From JAIRTY01 sp050257395 (GTDB lineage: Bacteria > Actinomycetota > Actinomycetes > Streptosporangiales > Streptosporangiaceae): 61,327 nucleotides of DNA. The stretch lies in NCBI GenBank assembly GCA_050257395.1, contig JBLMWU010000006.1, positions 1 through 61,327 on the forward strand, written 5' to 3'. The notes under the pieces were generated by a model. The model did no database searches, was not told where the DNA came from, and saw only the letters and a list, made by a program, of their open reading frames with translations. This document shows positions 44,265 to 52,510 of the stretch, one piece after another. Position 1 is the first letter of the stretch; the number at the start of each line of letters is the position of its first letter. A program made the position numbers and the translations under genes.

Positions 44265-46296
44265 TCCAGCACCGCCGCCACGTGGCCTCGCCTCACTGGA
44301 AGGCGAGCTCTCGGCGCTGCGGATGCGCCGCGACGACCTGCGGCAGACAGCCGGGCTGCCCGGCGCGGAGCTGCGCCCGGCGCTGGAGGCGGCGCTGGCC
44401 GAACTGGACGCGGCGATCGACATCCTCGGCGCCGCCGGCGGCGCCACGGACGGGCCGGACCAGCAGGACGGGCCGTCCGATGCGCTGAACGCCGAGCGGC
44501 AGCTGCTGCGGGCGACCTTCCAGGACGCCCCGGTGCCGCTGTTCCTGCTCGAGCGGGACGGCACGGTCCGCCGGGCCAACCGGGCGGCCGGTGAGCTCAC
44601 CGGCGCCGGCCCCGGCTACGCCACCGGCCGGCCGTTCACGGCGTTCCTGAACCTGGCGTCCCGGGCGGCCGTGCAGACCCAGCTCGCCGCGGTGATCCGC
44701 ACCGGCCAGGGGCGGCAGGTCAGCTGCGAGATGCTCAGCCCCGACGGGCCGCTGCCGTGCGGCCTCACCGTCGGCCCGGTGCGGCTGCGCGGCGACGCCG
44801 ACCAGCTCATCGTCTCGGTCGCCGTCCGCGGGCCGCTGGCGCCAGGCGAGGGTGACAGCGCCGCCAGCGCCACCCGCAAGCCCAGGAGCCGGGCCGCCTC
44901 CGGGAAGGCGGCCGGGCCCGCGGGCGGCCGCAAGAACGCCGCGGCGGCCGCGGCGGCAGGCCCCGTCCGCGCCCCCGCCGCGCCCGACGACGCGCCGCCG
45001 CCGGTGGTCGCGGCCATGACCCGGCGGCTGGACCTGGTGACCGCCGCCAACCGGCTGCTGCTGGAGAACGTCACCCACAGCGAGTCGGTCACCCTGCAGC
45101 GCTGCGGCCGGCTGCTCGCCGACGAGCTGGCCACCTGGGTGATCGTGGACGTGACCCGCGGCGGCCGGCTGCGGCGGCAGTTCGTCATGGGCCCGGAGGA
45201 CCAGCACTCGGCCGAGCTCGCCCGGGTGGTGGCGGCCACCGACCCCATGCCGGGGTCAGCGCCCGCGGCCGTGGCCGACGGCGGCGGCTCGTGGCTGGAG
45301 GCGCACGCCGAGGACCACGGCATTCTCGGCGTCAGCCCGGACGGGGTGCCGCTGCTCATGCTGCTGGGCACCACCTCGGTGCTGAGCGTGCCGATCTCGG
45401 ATGGCGACCACGCCTACGGCGTGCTCACCCTCGCCCGCCGGGCGGGCGAGGGTCACTTCGACATGGCCGACCTCGGCCTGGTGGAGGGGCTGGGCCGGCA
45501 GCTCGCGCTCGCCATCCGGGTGGACCGGATCGTCCGGCGGCAGACCGACATCGCCGACAGCCTGCGGGCGGGCCTGCTCCCGCGCCAGCTGCCCAGCCTG
45601 CCGGGGGTCGAGGTGGCCACGGCGCACCTGGCGGCGACCGGTGCGGCCGAGCTGGGTGGCGACTTCTACGACGTCTACCCGGTGGGCTCCGACGGCTGCC
45701 GGGTGACCATCGGCGACGTCTGCGGGCGGGGCGAGGGCGTGGCCGCGGTCAGCTCGGCAGCGCGGCACACCATCCGGGTGGTGGCGCACGCCACCCCCGA
45801 CCCGGCCGACGTGCTGAGCCGGGCGAACGAAATCCTGCTGACCGAGGCTTTCGACGGCCGGTTCGTCACCGCCGTGACCGGGCACGCGCGGTGGCATGAC
45901 TCGTCGCTGACGGTGGTCCTGGCCAGTGCCGGGCATCCCGGGCCAGTCCTGCTGCGCCGGGACGGGCGGGTCCAGCAGACCAGCGGCGGCGGGCTGCCGC
46001 TGGGCATCTTCCCCGACGCCGAGCCGGGCCGTGAGGAGTACGAGCTGGCCCCCGGTGACACGCTGATCTTCTACACCGACGGCCTGACCGGTGCCTGCGG
46101 ACCGGAACTCGGCTACTTCGACGACCAGCTGGCCGGGGAGATCGCCGCCCTGGCGGGACAGCCGCCTGCCCAGATCCTCACCCGGCTGCAGGCCCGCGCC
46201 CAGGCCTGGTGCGGCGGCGAGATCCGCGACGACATCACGATGCTCGCCCTCCGCGCGGGTGACCCGCCCGACGGGGACCAGGTCACGGGCGGCTGA
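44257..46296 (+). CDS. PAS-GAF-SpoIIE serine phosphatase
   Basis: The 679-residue protein starts at TTG 44257, overlapping the GAF-ANTAR stop; ATG 44323 is an alternative but would cut the N-terminal coiled coil LEGELSALRMRRDDLRQ. Domains: coiled coil, PAS (about 78-185, PVPLFLLERDGTVRRANRAA split only as motif), an Ala/Lys linker, GAF (about 255-425) and a PP2C/SpoIIE domain (about 445-670) with GGDFYDVYPV, IGDVCGRGEGVA, FYTDGLTGA and DDITMLALRAG. It probably reactivates STAS antagonists, so GAF-ANTAR and phosphatase form one signalling unit. Confidence 0.9.
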   Translation: MADPAPPPRGLASLEGELSALRMRRDDLRQTAGLPGAELRPALEAALAELDAAIDILGAAGGATDGPDQQDGPSDALNAERQLLRATFQDAPVPLFLLERDGTVRRANRAAGELTGAGPGYATGRPFTAFLNLASRAAVQTQLAAVIRTGQGRQVSCEMLSPDGPLPCGLTVGPVRLRGDADQLIVSVAVRGPLAPGEGDSAASATRKPRSRAASGKAAGPAGGRKNAAAAAAAGPVRAPAAPDDAPPPVVAAMTRRLDLVTAANRLLLENVTHSESVTLQRCGRLLADELATWVIVDVTRGGRLRRQFVMGPEDQHSAELARVVAATDPMPGSAPAAVADGGGSWLEAHAEDHGILGVSPDGVPLLMLLGTTSVLSVPISDGDHAYGVLTLARRAGEGHFDMADLGLVEGLGRQLALAIRVDRIVRRQTDIADSLRAGLLPRQLPSLPGVEVATAHLAATGAAELGGDFYDVYPVGSDGCRVTIGDVCGRGEGVAAVSSAARHTIRVVAHATPDPADVLSRANEILLTEAFDGRFVTAVTGHARWHDSSLTVVLASAGHPGPVLLRRDGRVQQTSGGGLPLGIFPDAEPGREEYELAPGDTLIFYTDGLTGACGPELGYFDDQLAGEIAALAGQPPAQILTRLQARAQAWCGGEIRDDITMLALRAGDPPDGDQVTGG

Positions 46297-46479
46297 GGAA
46301 CCGGCGCCACCAGCCGCCGCGGCCGCGCCGCCGGCGGCTGCCGCTGGCCGGTGGCGGCGGCCAGGGCCCCCGCGGGCAGGACAGCCCGCCGCTGAAGCCC
46401 GCGAAATGCGCCGCGAGCGCCGGGTCGGCGGCGCTCAGCTCATCTTCGATCGGCGGTCACCGGCGGCGGCTGGACTCAT
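46283..46479 (-). pseudogene. Frameshifted DUF3040-like small protein
   Basis: After the DUF3099 stop the same frame continues open for 57 codons as IEDELSAADPALAAHFAGF and a Pro- and Arg-rich tail ending WWRRFLSRP, but it has no start codon. One base missing near 46451 would join it to ATG 46479 (MSPAAAGDRR), which overlaps the DUF3099 3' end in the usual coupled way. The IEdELsAaDPaLA core resembles DUF3040 proteins. The stop lies within the convergent phosphatase gene end. It was called because the reconstructed protein is coherent; the family match is from pattern memory only. Confidence 0.5.
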
Positions 46480-46651
46480 CCCCGGCGTTCGCGACGATGA
46501 CCGCCACCGGCGGGATCGCCAGCGCCACCGCTGACATCACCACCGCGGCGGTCACCGAATAGACCCGCACCACCGCCCAGGCGAGGATGAACAGCGTCAG
46601 GCACACGCCCATCAGCGCGAAGTAGGCACGGTCACGTCCCGGGGCCGGCAT
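46457..46651 (-). CDS. DUF3099-like small membrane protein
   Basis: The 64-residue protein has two membrane helices (about 11-30 and 34-54) with RAYFALMGVCLTLFILAW and VALAIPPVAVIVAN, followed by a charged tail. This is the pattern of short DUF3099-type actinobacterial membrane proteins. GGGTAGG lies just upstream of the start and may be part of a stress promoter, but no good -35 partner was seen. Confidence 0.72.
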   Translation of the reverse strand: MPAPGRDRAYFALMGVCLTLFILAWAVVRVYSVTAAVVMSAVALAIPPVAVIVANAGDESSRRR

Positions 46652-46712
46652 GACCGTTGGCCTACCCGGGCCGCAGGCGGTTACGCACGGTCACCCGATC
46701 GCGGCCGCTTAG

Positions 46713-46735
46713 GTTTCACGCTGCCAGCGCGGGTA
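46713..46735 (+). promoter_or_regulatory. SigB/SigF-type promoter of the DUF7218 gene
   Basis: GTTT (46713-46716), 14 bases, GGGTA (46731-46735): an exact match to the general-stress promoter form, 40 bases before the start codon. Confidence 0.7.
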
Positions 46736-46775
46736 CCGGGAGGTGGAACGCGCGTGAGAAAGGGGCTGGGAAACA

Positions 46776-47033
46776 ATGCCCAGGGCACAGATCAAGGACG
46801 AGAAGACCTACCAGAAGCTCCGCGAGCGGGGCGAGAGCAAGGAGAAGTCCGCGCGGATCGCCAACGCGGCGGCCGGCAGCTCGCGGCGCCAGGTCGGCAA
46901 GCGGGGCGGCGAGAGCCCGTCCTATGAGGACTGGAGCAAGCAGGACCTGCTGCGCCGCGCCCGTGACATCGGCATCAAAGGGCGCTCCAGCATGAGCAAG
47001 GGCGAACTGGTCAAGGCGCTCCGCAACCACTAG
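46776..47033 (+). CDS. DUF7218-type basic protein with Rho-N/SAP-like C-terminus
   Basis: The 85-residue, strongly charged protein starts at ATG 46776 behind GAGAAAGGGGCTGGG. The N-terminal half (AQIKDEKTYQKLRERGESKE, KSARIANAAA) is typical of a small family found widely in bacteria. The C-terminal part (SKQDLLRRARDIGIKGRSSM, KGELVKALRNH) looks like a Rho-N or SAP helix-extended-helix, which binds nucleic acid. An exact stress-type promoter precedes it and a 15-bp hairpin follows. The function is unknown; DNA or RNA protection under stress is a reasonable guess. Confidence 0.85.
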   Translation: MPRAQIKDEKTYQKLRERGESKEKSARIANAAAGSSRRQVGKRGGESPSYEDWSKQDLLRRARDIGIKGRSSMSKGELVKALRNH

Positions 47034-47042
47034 GAGCAGCAG

Positions 47043-47076
47043 AGCGCGCCCGCACGGTCAGCCGTGCGGGCGCGCT
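47043..47076. terminator. Bidirectional terminator hairpin
   Basis: Perfect 15-bp stem AGCGCGCCCGCACGG / CCGTGCGGGCGCGCT with loop TCAG, placed exactly between the convergent DUF7218 and PfpI gene ends. Confidence 0.85.
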
Positions 47077-47085
47077 GCCGCAGTC

Positions 47086-47643
47086 TCACCCGTTGTCGAA
47101 GACCCGGGCGATGGCCTGGCAGAAGTCCGGCAGGTCGTCCGGCTTCCGGCTCGACACCAGCACGTTGGGCCCGGCGTCACAGATCTTCACCGGCTGATCG
47201 ACCCAGGTGCCGCCCGCGTTGGTGATGTCCGTCCGCAGGCTGGGCCAGGAGGTGAGGGTGCGGCCGCGTACCACCCCGGCCTCCACCAGGGTCCACGGGC
47301 CGTGGCAGATCACCGCCACCGGCTTGCCCGCCGCGAAGAAGCTGCCGGCGAAGGCGACCGCGGCCGGATCGGTCCGCAGCTGGTCAGGGTTGGCCACCCC
47401 GCCGGGCAGCACCAGGCCCGCGTAGTCCTCCTGGCGGGCCGCCTCGGCCTGCACGTCCACCGGCCGGGTCTCACCGCGGTCGAGGTGCTCGAAGAGCTGG
47501 ATCTTCCCGGTTGCCGGTGACACCAGCACCGGCCGCCCGCCCTGGGCGATCACCGCCTCCCAGGGCGCGGTCAGCTCGGACTGCTCGGTCCCCTCCCCGG
47601 CGGCCAGGAACGCTACCTGCGCCCCCTGCAGTCCACTCGCCAT
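47086..47643 (-). CDS. DJ-1/PfpI family protein (type 1 glutamine amidotransferase-like)
   Basis: The 185-residue protein starts at ATG after GGGGGAGG. It has the PfpI fold with YAGLVLPGGVANPDQLR and the nucleophile elbow AVICHGPWTLVEAGVVRGR, where Cys lies in ICHGP. TSWPSLRTDITNAGGTWVD, with its interface residues (motif split by position only), completes the intracellular protease/deglycase group. Members repair glycated molecules or are stress chaperones. It lies 45 bases downstream of the SigB/F-family sigma gene and is probably co-expressed with it. Confidence 0.9.
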   Translation of the reverse strand: MASGLQGAQVAFLAAGEGTEQSELTAPWEAVIAQGGRPVLVSPATGKIQLFEHLDRGETRPVDVQAEAARQEDYAGLVLPGGVANPDQLRTDPAAVAFAGSFFAAGKPVAVICHGPWTLVEAGVVRGRTLTSWPSLRTDITNAGGTWVDQPVKICDAGPNVLVSSRKPDDLPDFCQAIARVFDNG

Positions 47644-47688
47644 CGTCCTCCCCCTTCCTCGTGCCTCGCGGGCAGCCCGGCCGTGGCG

Positions 47689-48525
47689 TCAGGCGCACTG
47701 CGGCACGTCGCCCGTGTCCTCCTGCTCCGGGTCGAGCAGGCGGCTGCGGAGATAGCCGAGGGCGCGGGCCAGCAGCCGGGACACGTGCATCTGCGAGATG
47801 CCCAGCCGCTCCCCGATCTGTGCCTGCGTCATGTTGCCGTAGAAGCGCATTGCCAGGATGTGCTGCTCGCGCTCGGGCAGGTCGTTCCAGTGCTGGAGCA
47901 CGGCTTCCATATCGAGGGTGTGCTCGACCCGCGGGTCCTCCTGGCCGAGCAGGTCGGCCAGGCTGGTGGAGTCCTCCTCGCCGTACACCGGGGCGTCCAG
48001 CGAGTGGGAGTGGAAGACCATGTCCGCCCGCCGCGCGTCCATCAGCTCCTCGGCGGTCACCCCGAGAAACTGGGCAAGCTCGTCGTCCCGCGGGGACCGG
48101 CCAAGCTCCTGGGTCAGCTCGCCGCGCGCCTTGCGGACCTGCAGCAGCAGTTCCTGCGCCGACCGCTTCACGTGCACCTGCCACCGCTTGTCCCGGAAGT
48201 GCCGCTTGATCTCCCCGCTGATGCAGGGCTGGGCGTAGGCGGCGAGGCTGCCGCCGATCTCCGGGTCGAAGTTGTTGATCGCCTTGAGCAGGCCCACGTA
48301 GCCGACCTGCATCAGGTCCTCGACCATCTCCGGGGTGTCACGGTAGCGGTACACGCAGGACCGCACCAGCGACTCGTACCGGGACACCAGCACTTCGCAC
48401 GCGGCTGCCCTCGACTCATCGCCCTCGTCCCGCTCGTGCAGCAGGGCGAGCAGTTCGCCGTCATCACGCTCAGATATCGCAGACAGCGCGGCCGCGCCGG
48501 GAAGAACTGCTTCGGCGGCAGTCAT
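47689..48525 (-). CDS. SigB/SigF/SigG-family RNA polymerase sigma factor
   Basis: The 278-residue group 3 sigma factor starts at ATG 48525, five bases after GGAGG. Region 2 has LVRSCVYRYRDTPEMVEDLM and QVGYVGLLKAINNFDPEIG; region 3 has LTQELGRSPRDDELAQFLGV; region 4 has LPEREQHILAMRFYGNMTQA and the helix-turn-helix IGERLGISQMHVSRLLARAL. This class directs general stress or developmental genes and is held by RsbW-like anti-sigma kinases. Candidate kinase, antagonist and phosphatases lie within 12 kb. A possible autoregulated promoter is at 48661-48686. Confidence 0.95.
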   Translation of the reverse strand: MTAAEAVLPGAAALSAISERDDGELLALLHERDEGDESRAAACEVLVSRYESLVRSCVYRYRDTPEMVEDLMQVGYVGLLKAINNFDPEIGGSLAAYAQPCISGEIKRHFRDKRWQVHVKRSAQELLLQVRKARGELTQELGRSPRDDELAQFLGVTAEELMDARRADMVFHSHSLDAPVYGEEDSTSLADLLGQEDPRVEHTLDMEAVLQHWNDLPEREQHILAMRFYGNMTQAQIGERLGISQMHVSRLLARALGYLRSRLLDPEQEDTGDVPQCA

Positions 48526-48660
48526 GGGAACCTCCGCACCCAGGGGAAAAACCGGACCCATGGTTCGTGCCCCACCCGCAGCGGATAAACATCAGGCCTG
48601 GCGTGCTGACGGGCTGGCCGCCCCTGGGCGGTCGGGACAGCCAGCCCGCTGGCCATGCCC

Positions 48661-48686
48661 CCTACCGGATGACGCCGCAGGCAAAC
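48661..48686 (-). promoter_or_regulatory. Candidate autoregulated promoter of the sigma gene
   Basis: On the minus strand GTTT (48686-48683), 16 bases, then GGTAGG (48666-48661): a near match to the SigF-type form, about 135 bases upstream of the sigma gene start. Confidence 0.35.
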
Positions 48687-48768
48687 CTGGCAGGTGAGAG
48701 CCGCCGCAGCCGGGGTAGGTCTGCTAACTCGACCGCCAGACCACCGCCACCGAGGGAGCGGATGCCGC

Positions 48769-49116
48769 ATGGCCGCACCAGATGACCGGCGTCACGAGCC
48801 AGCGGAGGACGAGCTCGAGGGCGCCTTCTACGAGCCCAGCGTCAACCAGCGCCAGCACGAGCCCATGCCCGCCAGCCCGCACGACGAGAAACGGCAGGAA
48901 GCGGTGCGGCAGAACGAGGCGTACGCCCACGGCCGGGAGTCCGGGGAGGGCCAGGGCGAGGTGCCCGGCGACCTGACCCCAGGCCCGGAGGACCCGGGCA
49001 CTCCGCCGACCCAGGCCACCGGCGGCGAACCGGACGACGGCCGGCTCGGGCGGATACGCCGGGTGGCCCGGGCGGCCCGGGGCAGGCCGGACGGGGAGGC
49101 CGACCCGGGCTCCTGA
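48769..49116 (+). CDS. Hypothetical acidic hydrophilic protein
   Basis: The 115-residue protein starts at ATG 48769 after GGGAGCGG. It is low in hydrophobic residues and rich in Glu, Asp, Gln, Gly and Pro (AEDELEGAFYEPSVNQRQHE, EKRQEAVRQNEAYAHGRESG), with a basic C-terminus RIRRVARAARGRPD. It is probably intrinsically disordered, like stress-hydrophilin proteins. No family was recognised. It is divergent from the stress sigma gene, and a GGGTAGG stands 53 bases upstream. Confidence 0.6.
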   Translation: MAAPDDRRHEPAEDELEGAFYEPSVNQRQHEPMPASPHDEKRQEAVRQNEAYAHGRESGEGQGEVPGDLTPGPEDPGTPPTQATGGEPDDGRLGRIRRVARAARGRPDGEADPGS

Positions 49117-49119
49117 GCT

Positions 49120-49143
49120 GTTTGCCCTGCCCGGCACGGGGTA
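49120..49143 (+). promoter_or_regulatory. SigB/SigF-type promoter of the GH15 gene
   Basis: GTTT (49120-49123), 15 bases, GGGTA (49139-49143): an exact general-stress match ending 12 bases before the first GTG start, so the message would be nearly leaderless. Confidence 0.65.
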
Positions 49144-49155
49144 GCGGCGGAATCT

Positions 49156-50943
49156 GTGGGGCGGACAGCCGTGGGGGCGTCACCGGTGACGCACGAGTTC
49201 CCGCCGCACGTGCTGCGCGAATACGCGCTGATAGCGGACGGGGAGCGGGGCGCGCTGATCGGCCCCCGCGGCGACATCTCCTGGATGTGCCTGCCCCGCT
49301 GGCATTCGGACGCCGTGTTCGCCTCGCTGATCGGCGGCGGCGGCGTGTACTCGGTCACCCCGGCAGAGCGGTTCGTGTGGGGCGGCTTCTACGAGCAGGG
49401 CAGCCTGATCTGGCACAGCCGGTGGACCACCAGCAGCGGGGTGCTGGAGTGCCGGGAGGCCCTCGCCTTCCCGGGGGACCAGGACCGCGGTGTCATCCTG
49501 CGCCGCCTGATCGCGACCGGCTCCGCCGCCACCGTCCGGGTGGTGCTCGACCCGCGGCCGGGTTTCGGGGCCCGGGCCCTGCGCGCACCCAGGCGGGACG
49601 GCGAGGGTCACTGGACCGCCCGGGCCGGCGATCTGCACCTGCGCTGGTCCGGCGACACCGGGGAGGCCCGGGTGGACCGCGGCCGGCGGGGACCGCGGCT
49701 GGTCATGGAGCTGACCGTGCCCGCCGGGGAGCAGCGGGACCTGGTGCTCGAGCTGTCGGCCCGGCCGCTGGCCGGCCCGCCGGGCTGCCCGGACCGGTGG
49801 TGGCACGTCACCGAGGAGGGGTGGGCGCAGGCGGTGCCGCCGCTGGAGCACGTCCTGGCGCCCCGCGACGCCCGCCACGCCTATGCGGTGATGCGCGGCC
49901 TGACCAGCGCCGACGGCGGGATGGTGGCCGCGGCCACCACCAGCCTGCCCGAGCGGGCCGAAGAGGGGCGCAACTACGACTACCGGTACGCCTGGATCCG
50001 CGACCAGTGCTTCGCGGGCCAGGCCGCCGCAGCCGCGGGCGCCTACCCGCTGCTGGACACGGCCGTCCAGTTCGTGAGCAGGCGGCTGCTGACCGAAGGG
50101 CCCCGGCTCGCCCCCGCCTACACCGTGGATGGCGGGCGCATACCCGACCAGCGGCGCCTGGACCTGCCCGGCTACCCCGGTGGCTACGACCTGGTCGGCA
50201 ACTGGGTGACCCGGCAGTTCCAGCTGGACGCCTTCGGGGAGGCGCTGCTGCTGCTCGCCGCCGCGGCCCGGCTCGGCCGGCTGGACACCGACAGCTGGCA
50301 GGCGGCGCAGATCGCCGCCTGCGCCATCGCCGACCGGTGGCAGGAGCCGGACGCCGGCATCTGGGAGCTCGAACCCCAGGCATGGACCCACAGCCGCCTG
50401 ACCTGTGTGGCCGGTCTCCGGGCGGCAGCGGAGGCGCGCAACGCGCCCCAGCTGACCGTGGCCTGGTCGGGCCTGGCCGATGCCATCCTGGCCGACACCG
50501 CCCGGCACGCCACCCACGGCTCTGGCCGGTGGCAGCGCTCCCCCACCGACCCCGGGCTGGACGGCGCCCTGCTGCTGTGCCCGGTACGCGGCGCGGTCGG
50601 CAGCGACGATCCGCGCACGGTCAGCACGCTGCGCGCCTACCAGGCGGAGCTGACCCAGGACGGGTACGCATACCGGTTCCGCCACGACGAGCGGCCGCTC
50701 GGCGAGGCCGAAGGCGCGTTCCTGCTCTGCGGCTTCGTGCTGGCCCTGGCCTGTCACCAGCAGGGCGACGAAGTGGCGGCGGCCCGCTGGTTCGAGCGGA
50801 ACCGGGCCGCCTGCGGGCCTGCGGGCCTGTTCTCCGAGGAATACGACGTGGCGCAGCGGCAGCTGCGGGGCAACCTGCCCCAGGCGTTCGTGCACGCCCT
50901 GCTGCTCGAGTGCGCCGCCCGGCTGAAGGAAGCGGATTCATGA
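49156..50943 (+). CDS. Glycoside hydrolase family 15 protein (glucoamylase/trehalase type)
   Basis: The 595-residue protein starts at GTG 49156; GTG 49171 or 49186 are alternatives. The N-terminal trehalase-like beta domain (about 15-240) has YALIADGERGALIGPRGDIS and MCLPRWHSDAVFASLIGG. The (alpha/alpha)6 catalytic domain has NYDYRYAWIRDQCFA near residue 274 and GGYDLVGNWVTRQFQLDAFG. There is no signal peptide, so it acts in the cytoplasm on trehalose, glycogen or maltodextrin. A stress-type promoter directly upstream suggests mobilisation of a reserve sugar under stress. The SDR gene overlaps its stop (TCATGA). Confidence 0.9.
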   Translation: MGRTAVGASPVTHEFPPHVLREYALIADGERGALIGPRGDISWMCLPRWHSDAVFASLIGGGGVYSVTPAERFVWGGFYEQGSLIWHSRWTTSSGVLECREALAFPGDQDRGVILRRLIATGSAATVRVVLDPRPGFGARALRAPRRDGEGHWTARAGDLHLRWSGDTGEARVDRGRRGPRLVMELTVPAGEQRDLVLELSARPLAGPPGCPDRWWHVTEEGWAQAVPPLEHVLAPRDARHAYAVMRGLTSADGGMVAAATTSLPERAEEGRNYDYRYAWIRDQCFAGQAAAAAGAYPLLDTAVQFVSRRLLTEGPRLAPAYTVDGGRIPDQRRLDLPGYPGGYDLVGNWVTRQFQLDAFGEALLLLAAAARLGRLDTDSWQAAQIAACAIADRWQEPDAGIWELEPQAWTHSRLTCVAGLRAAAEARNAPQLTVAWSGLADAILADTARHATHGSGRWQRSPTDPGLDGALLLCPVRGAVGSDDPRTVSTLRAYQAELTQDGYAYRFRHDERPLGEAEGAFLLCGFVLALACHQQGDEVAAARWFERNRAACGPAGLFSEEYDVAQRQLRGNLPQAFVHALLLECAARLKEADS

Positions 50944-51959
50944 CCCAGACAGTCGTCATCACCGGCGCCAGCGCCGGCATCGGCCGGGCGGTGGCCCGGC
51001 TGTACGGGCAGCGCCAGGCAAGCGTGGCGCTGATCGCCCGCGGGGAAGCGGGGCTGGCGGCGGCGGCCCGGGAGGTGGAGGCGGCCGGCGGCAAGGCCCT
51101 GCCGATACCCGCCGACGTGGCGGACTTCGCCCAGGTGGACGCCGCCGCGGCCCGGGCCGAGGAGATCCTGGGGCCGATCGGCACCTGGGTCAATGTGGCG
51201 TTCACCTCGGTGTTCGCCCCGTTCTGGGAAATCGGGCCGGAGGAGTTCCGGCGGGTCACCGAGGTGACCTACCTCGGCTTCGTGTACGGCACGATGGCCG
51301 CCCTGGCCCGCATGCGGCCGCGCAACGCCGGCACGATCGTGCAGGTCGGCTCCGCGCTCGGGTACCGCAGCATCCCGCTGCAGTCCGCCTACTGCGGGGC
51401 CAAGCACGCGGTCAACGGGTTCACCTCCGCGCTGCGCTGCGAACTGCTGCACGAGCGGTCCGGGGTGGCGGTGACGACCGTGCAGATGCCGGCCGTGAAC
51501 ACGCCGCAGTTCTCCTGGGTCCGCTCCCGGCTGCCCCGCCACCCGCAGCCGGTGCCGCCGATCTACCAGCCGGAGGTGGCGGCCCGGGCGGTGCTGCTGG
51601 CCGCCGACCACCCCCGGCACCGGGAGTACTGGGCCGGCGCGACCACGGTGGCCACCATCACCGCCAACAAGGTCGCCCCGGCCCTGCTGGACCGCTATCT
51701 GGCGCGCACCGGCTACCAGTCGCAGCAGGCGGACCGGCCCCCGGCTGGCGGCCCTGGCAACCTGTGGCAGCCGATGGACCGGCCGGGCCAGCCCGACCAG
51801 GGCGCGCACGGGGTGTTCGACGGCCAGGCGCATCCCCGGAGCCTGCAGCTGTGGCTGTCCGCCCGGGCCCGCGGGCTCAGCGATTCGCTGGCCCGGAGAT
51901 TCCGCCGGGCGGAGCCCCGGCGCCCGGCAGGCGAGCCAGCGGCACGCGGGGAACAGTGA
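50940..51959 (+). CDS. Short-chain dehydrogenase/reductase
   Basis: The 339-residue SDR starts at ATG 50940, overlapping the GH15 stop. The cofactor motif is ITGASAGIGRAVA, with ALIARGE favouring NADP(H). The family NxxG-region is IGTWVNVAFTSVF, Ser lies in VGSALGYRSIPLQ and the YxxxK is AYCGAKHA. A C-terminal extension of about 90 residues (TATITANKVAPALLDRYLA, then a Pro/Gln- and Arg-rich tail) resembles SDRs often found with stress genes in actinobacteria. The substrate is unknown. Confidence 0.9.
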   Translation: MTQTVVITGASAGIGRAVARLYGQRQASVALIARGEAGLAAAAREVEAAGGKALPIPADVADFAQVDAAAARAEEILGPIGTWVNVAFTSVFAPFWEIGPEEFRRVTEVTYLGFVYGTMAALARMRPRNAGTIVQVGSALGYRSIPLQSAYCGAKHAVNGFTSALRCELLHERSGVAVTTVQMPAVNTPQFSWVRSRLPRHPQPVPPIYQPEVAARAVLLAADHPRHREYWAGATTVATITANKVAPALLDRYLARTGYQSQQADRPPAGGPGNLWQPMDRPGQPDQGAHGVFDGQAHPRSLQLWLSARARGLSDSLARRFRRAEPRRPAGEPAARGEQ

Positions 51960-51968
51960 GCCCGGGCG

Positions 51969-52499
51969 TCAGCCCCCGGCCGCCTGCTCCAGCAGCGCGT
52001 GCACGTACTGCAGCAGGTCCGCTCCGGCCAGCGCGCTGAGGGTGCCGATCGCCAGCCGGGTGGTGCGGGGCAGGAACACCAGCCCGGCAGTGAAGCCGGT
52101 CGCCACCCACACGCTGGTGCAGAACGGGCAGGTGACCAGCTCCCCGATGGTCTTGCGCTCCCCCATCCCGCGGGGACGCTCCTGCAGCTCGGCCGGCCCC
52201 GCGGTGCCCTCGTACTCGGCGAACGGCGCCCGCAGCGGGCTGGTCACCGGGTCCTTGGCCAGCAGCCGGCTGAGCTTCTGGGTGGCCGCGGCGCAGCGGA
52301 TCACATCCGTGGCGGACAGCTCGGGGACCTCGCGGCCGGTGACCCGGGCGGCCAGGGCGAGCGCCCCGACCAGCCCGGAATAGGTCGCCATCGTCGCCAG
52401 GTACCCGCCCAGCGGGCGGTCCTGGCCGTGCGCATAGCGGTCACGCTGGGCATGAGCCCGGTCCGCGATCGCGCCTGCCAGCTCGGTGGGCGTCTTCAT
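51969..52499 (-). CDS. DUF1360 family membrane protein
   Basis: The 176-residue protein starts at ATG 52499. It has a helix near 35-52, a conserved ATQKLSRLLAKDPVTSPLRAP element, and the CPFCTSVWVATGF motif opening a second helix region to the C-terminus. This Cys-containing LVTCPFCTSVW pattern defines DUF1360. The function is unknown. It starts 11 bases after the zinc dehydrogenase stop, so the two form an operon. Confidence 0.9.
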   Translation of the reverse strand: MKTPTELAGAIADRAHAQRDRYAHGQDRPLGGYLATMATYSGLVGALALAARVTGREVPELSATDVIRCAAATQKLSRLLAKDPVTSPLRAPFAEYEGTAGPAELQERPRGMGERKTIGELVTCPFCTSVWVATGFTAGLVFLPRTTRLAIGTLSALAGADLLQYVHALLEQAAGG

Positions 52500-52510
52500 G
52501 CCGGTTCCTC

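Noticed and set aside
48694..48718. GGGTAGG upstream of the acidic hypothetical gene as a SigF-type promoter
   Set aside because: The -10 form is good, but the -35 position reads GTGAG rather than GTTT; not strong enough to list as a site.
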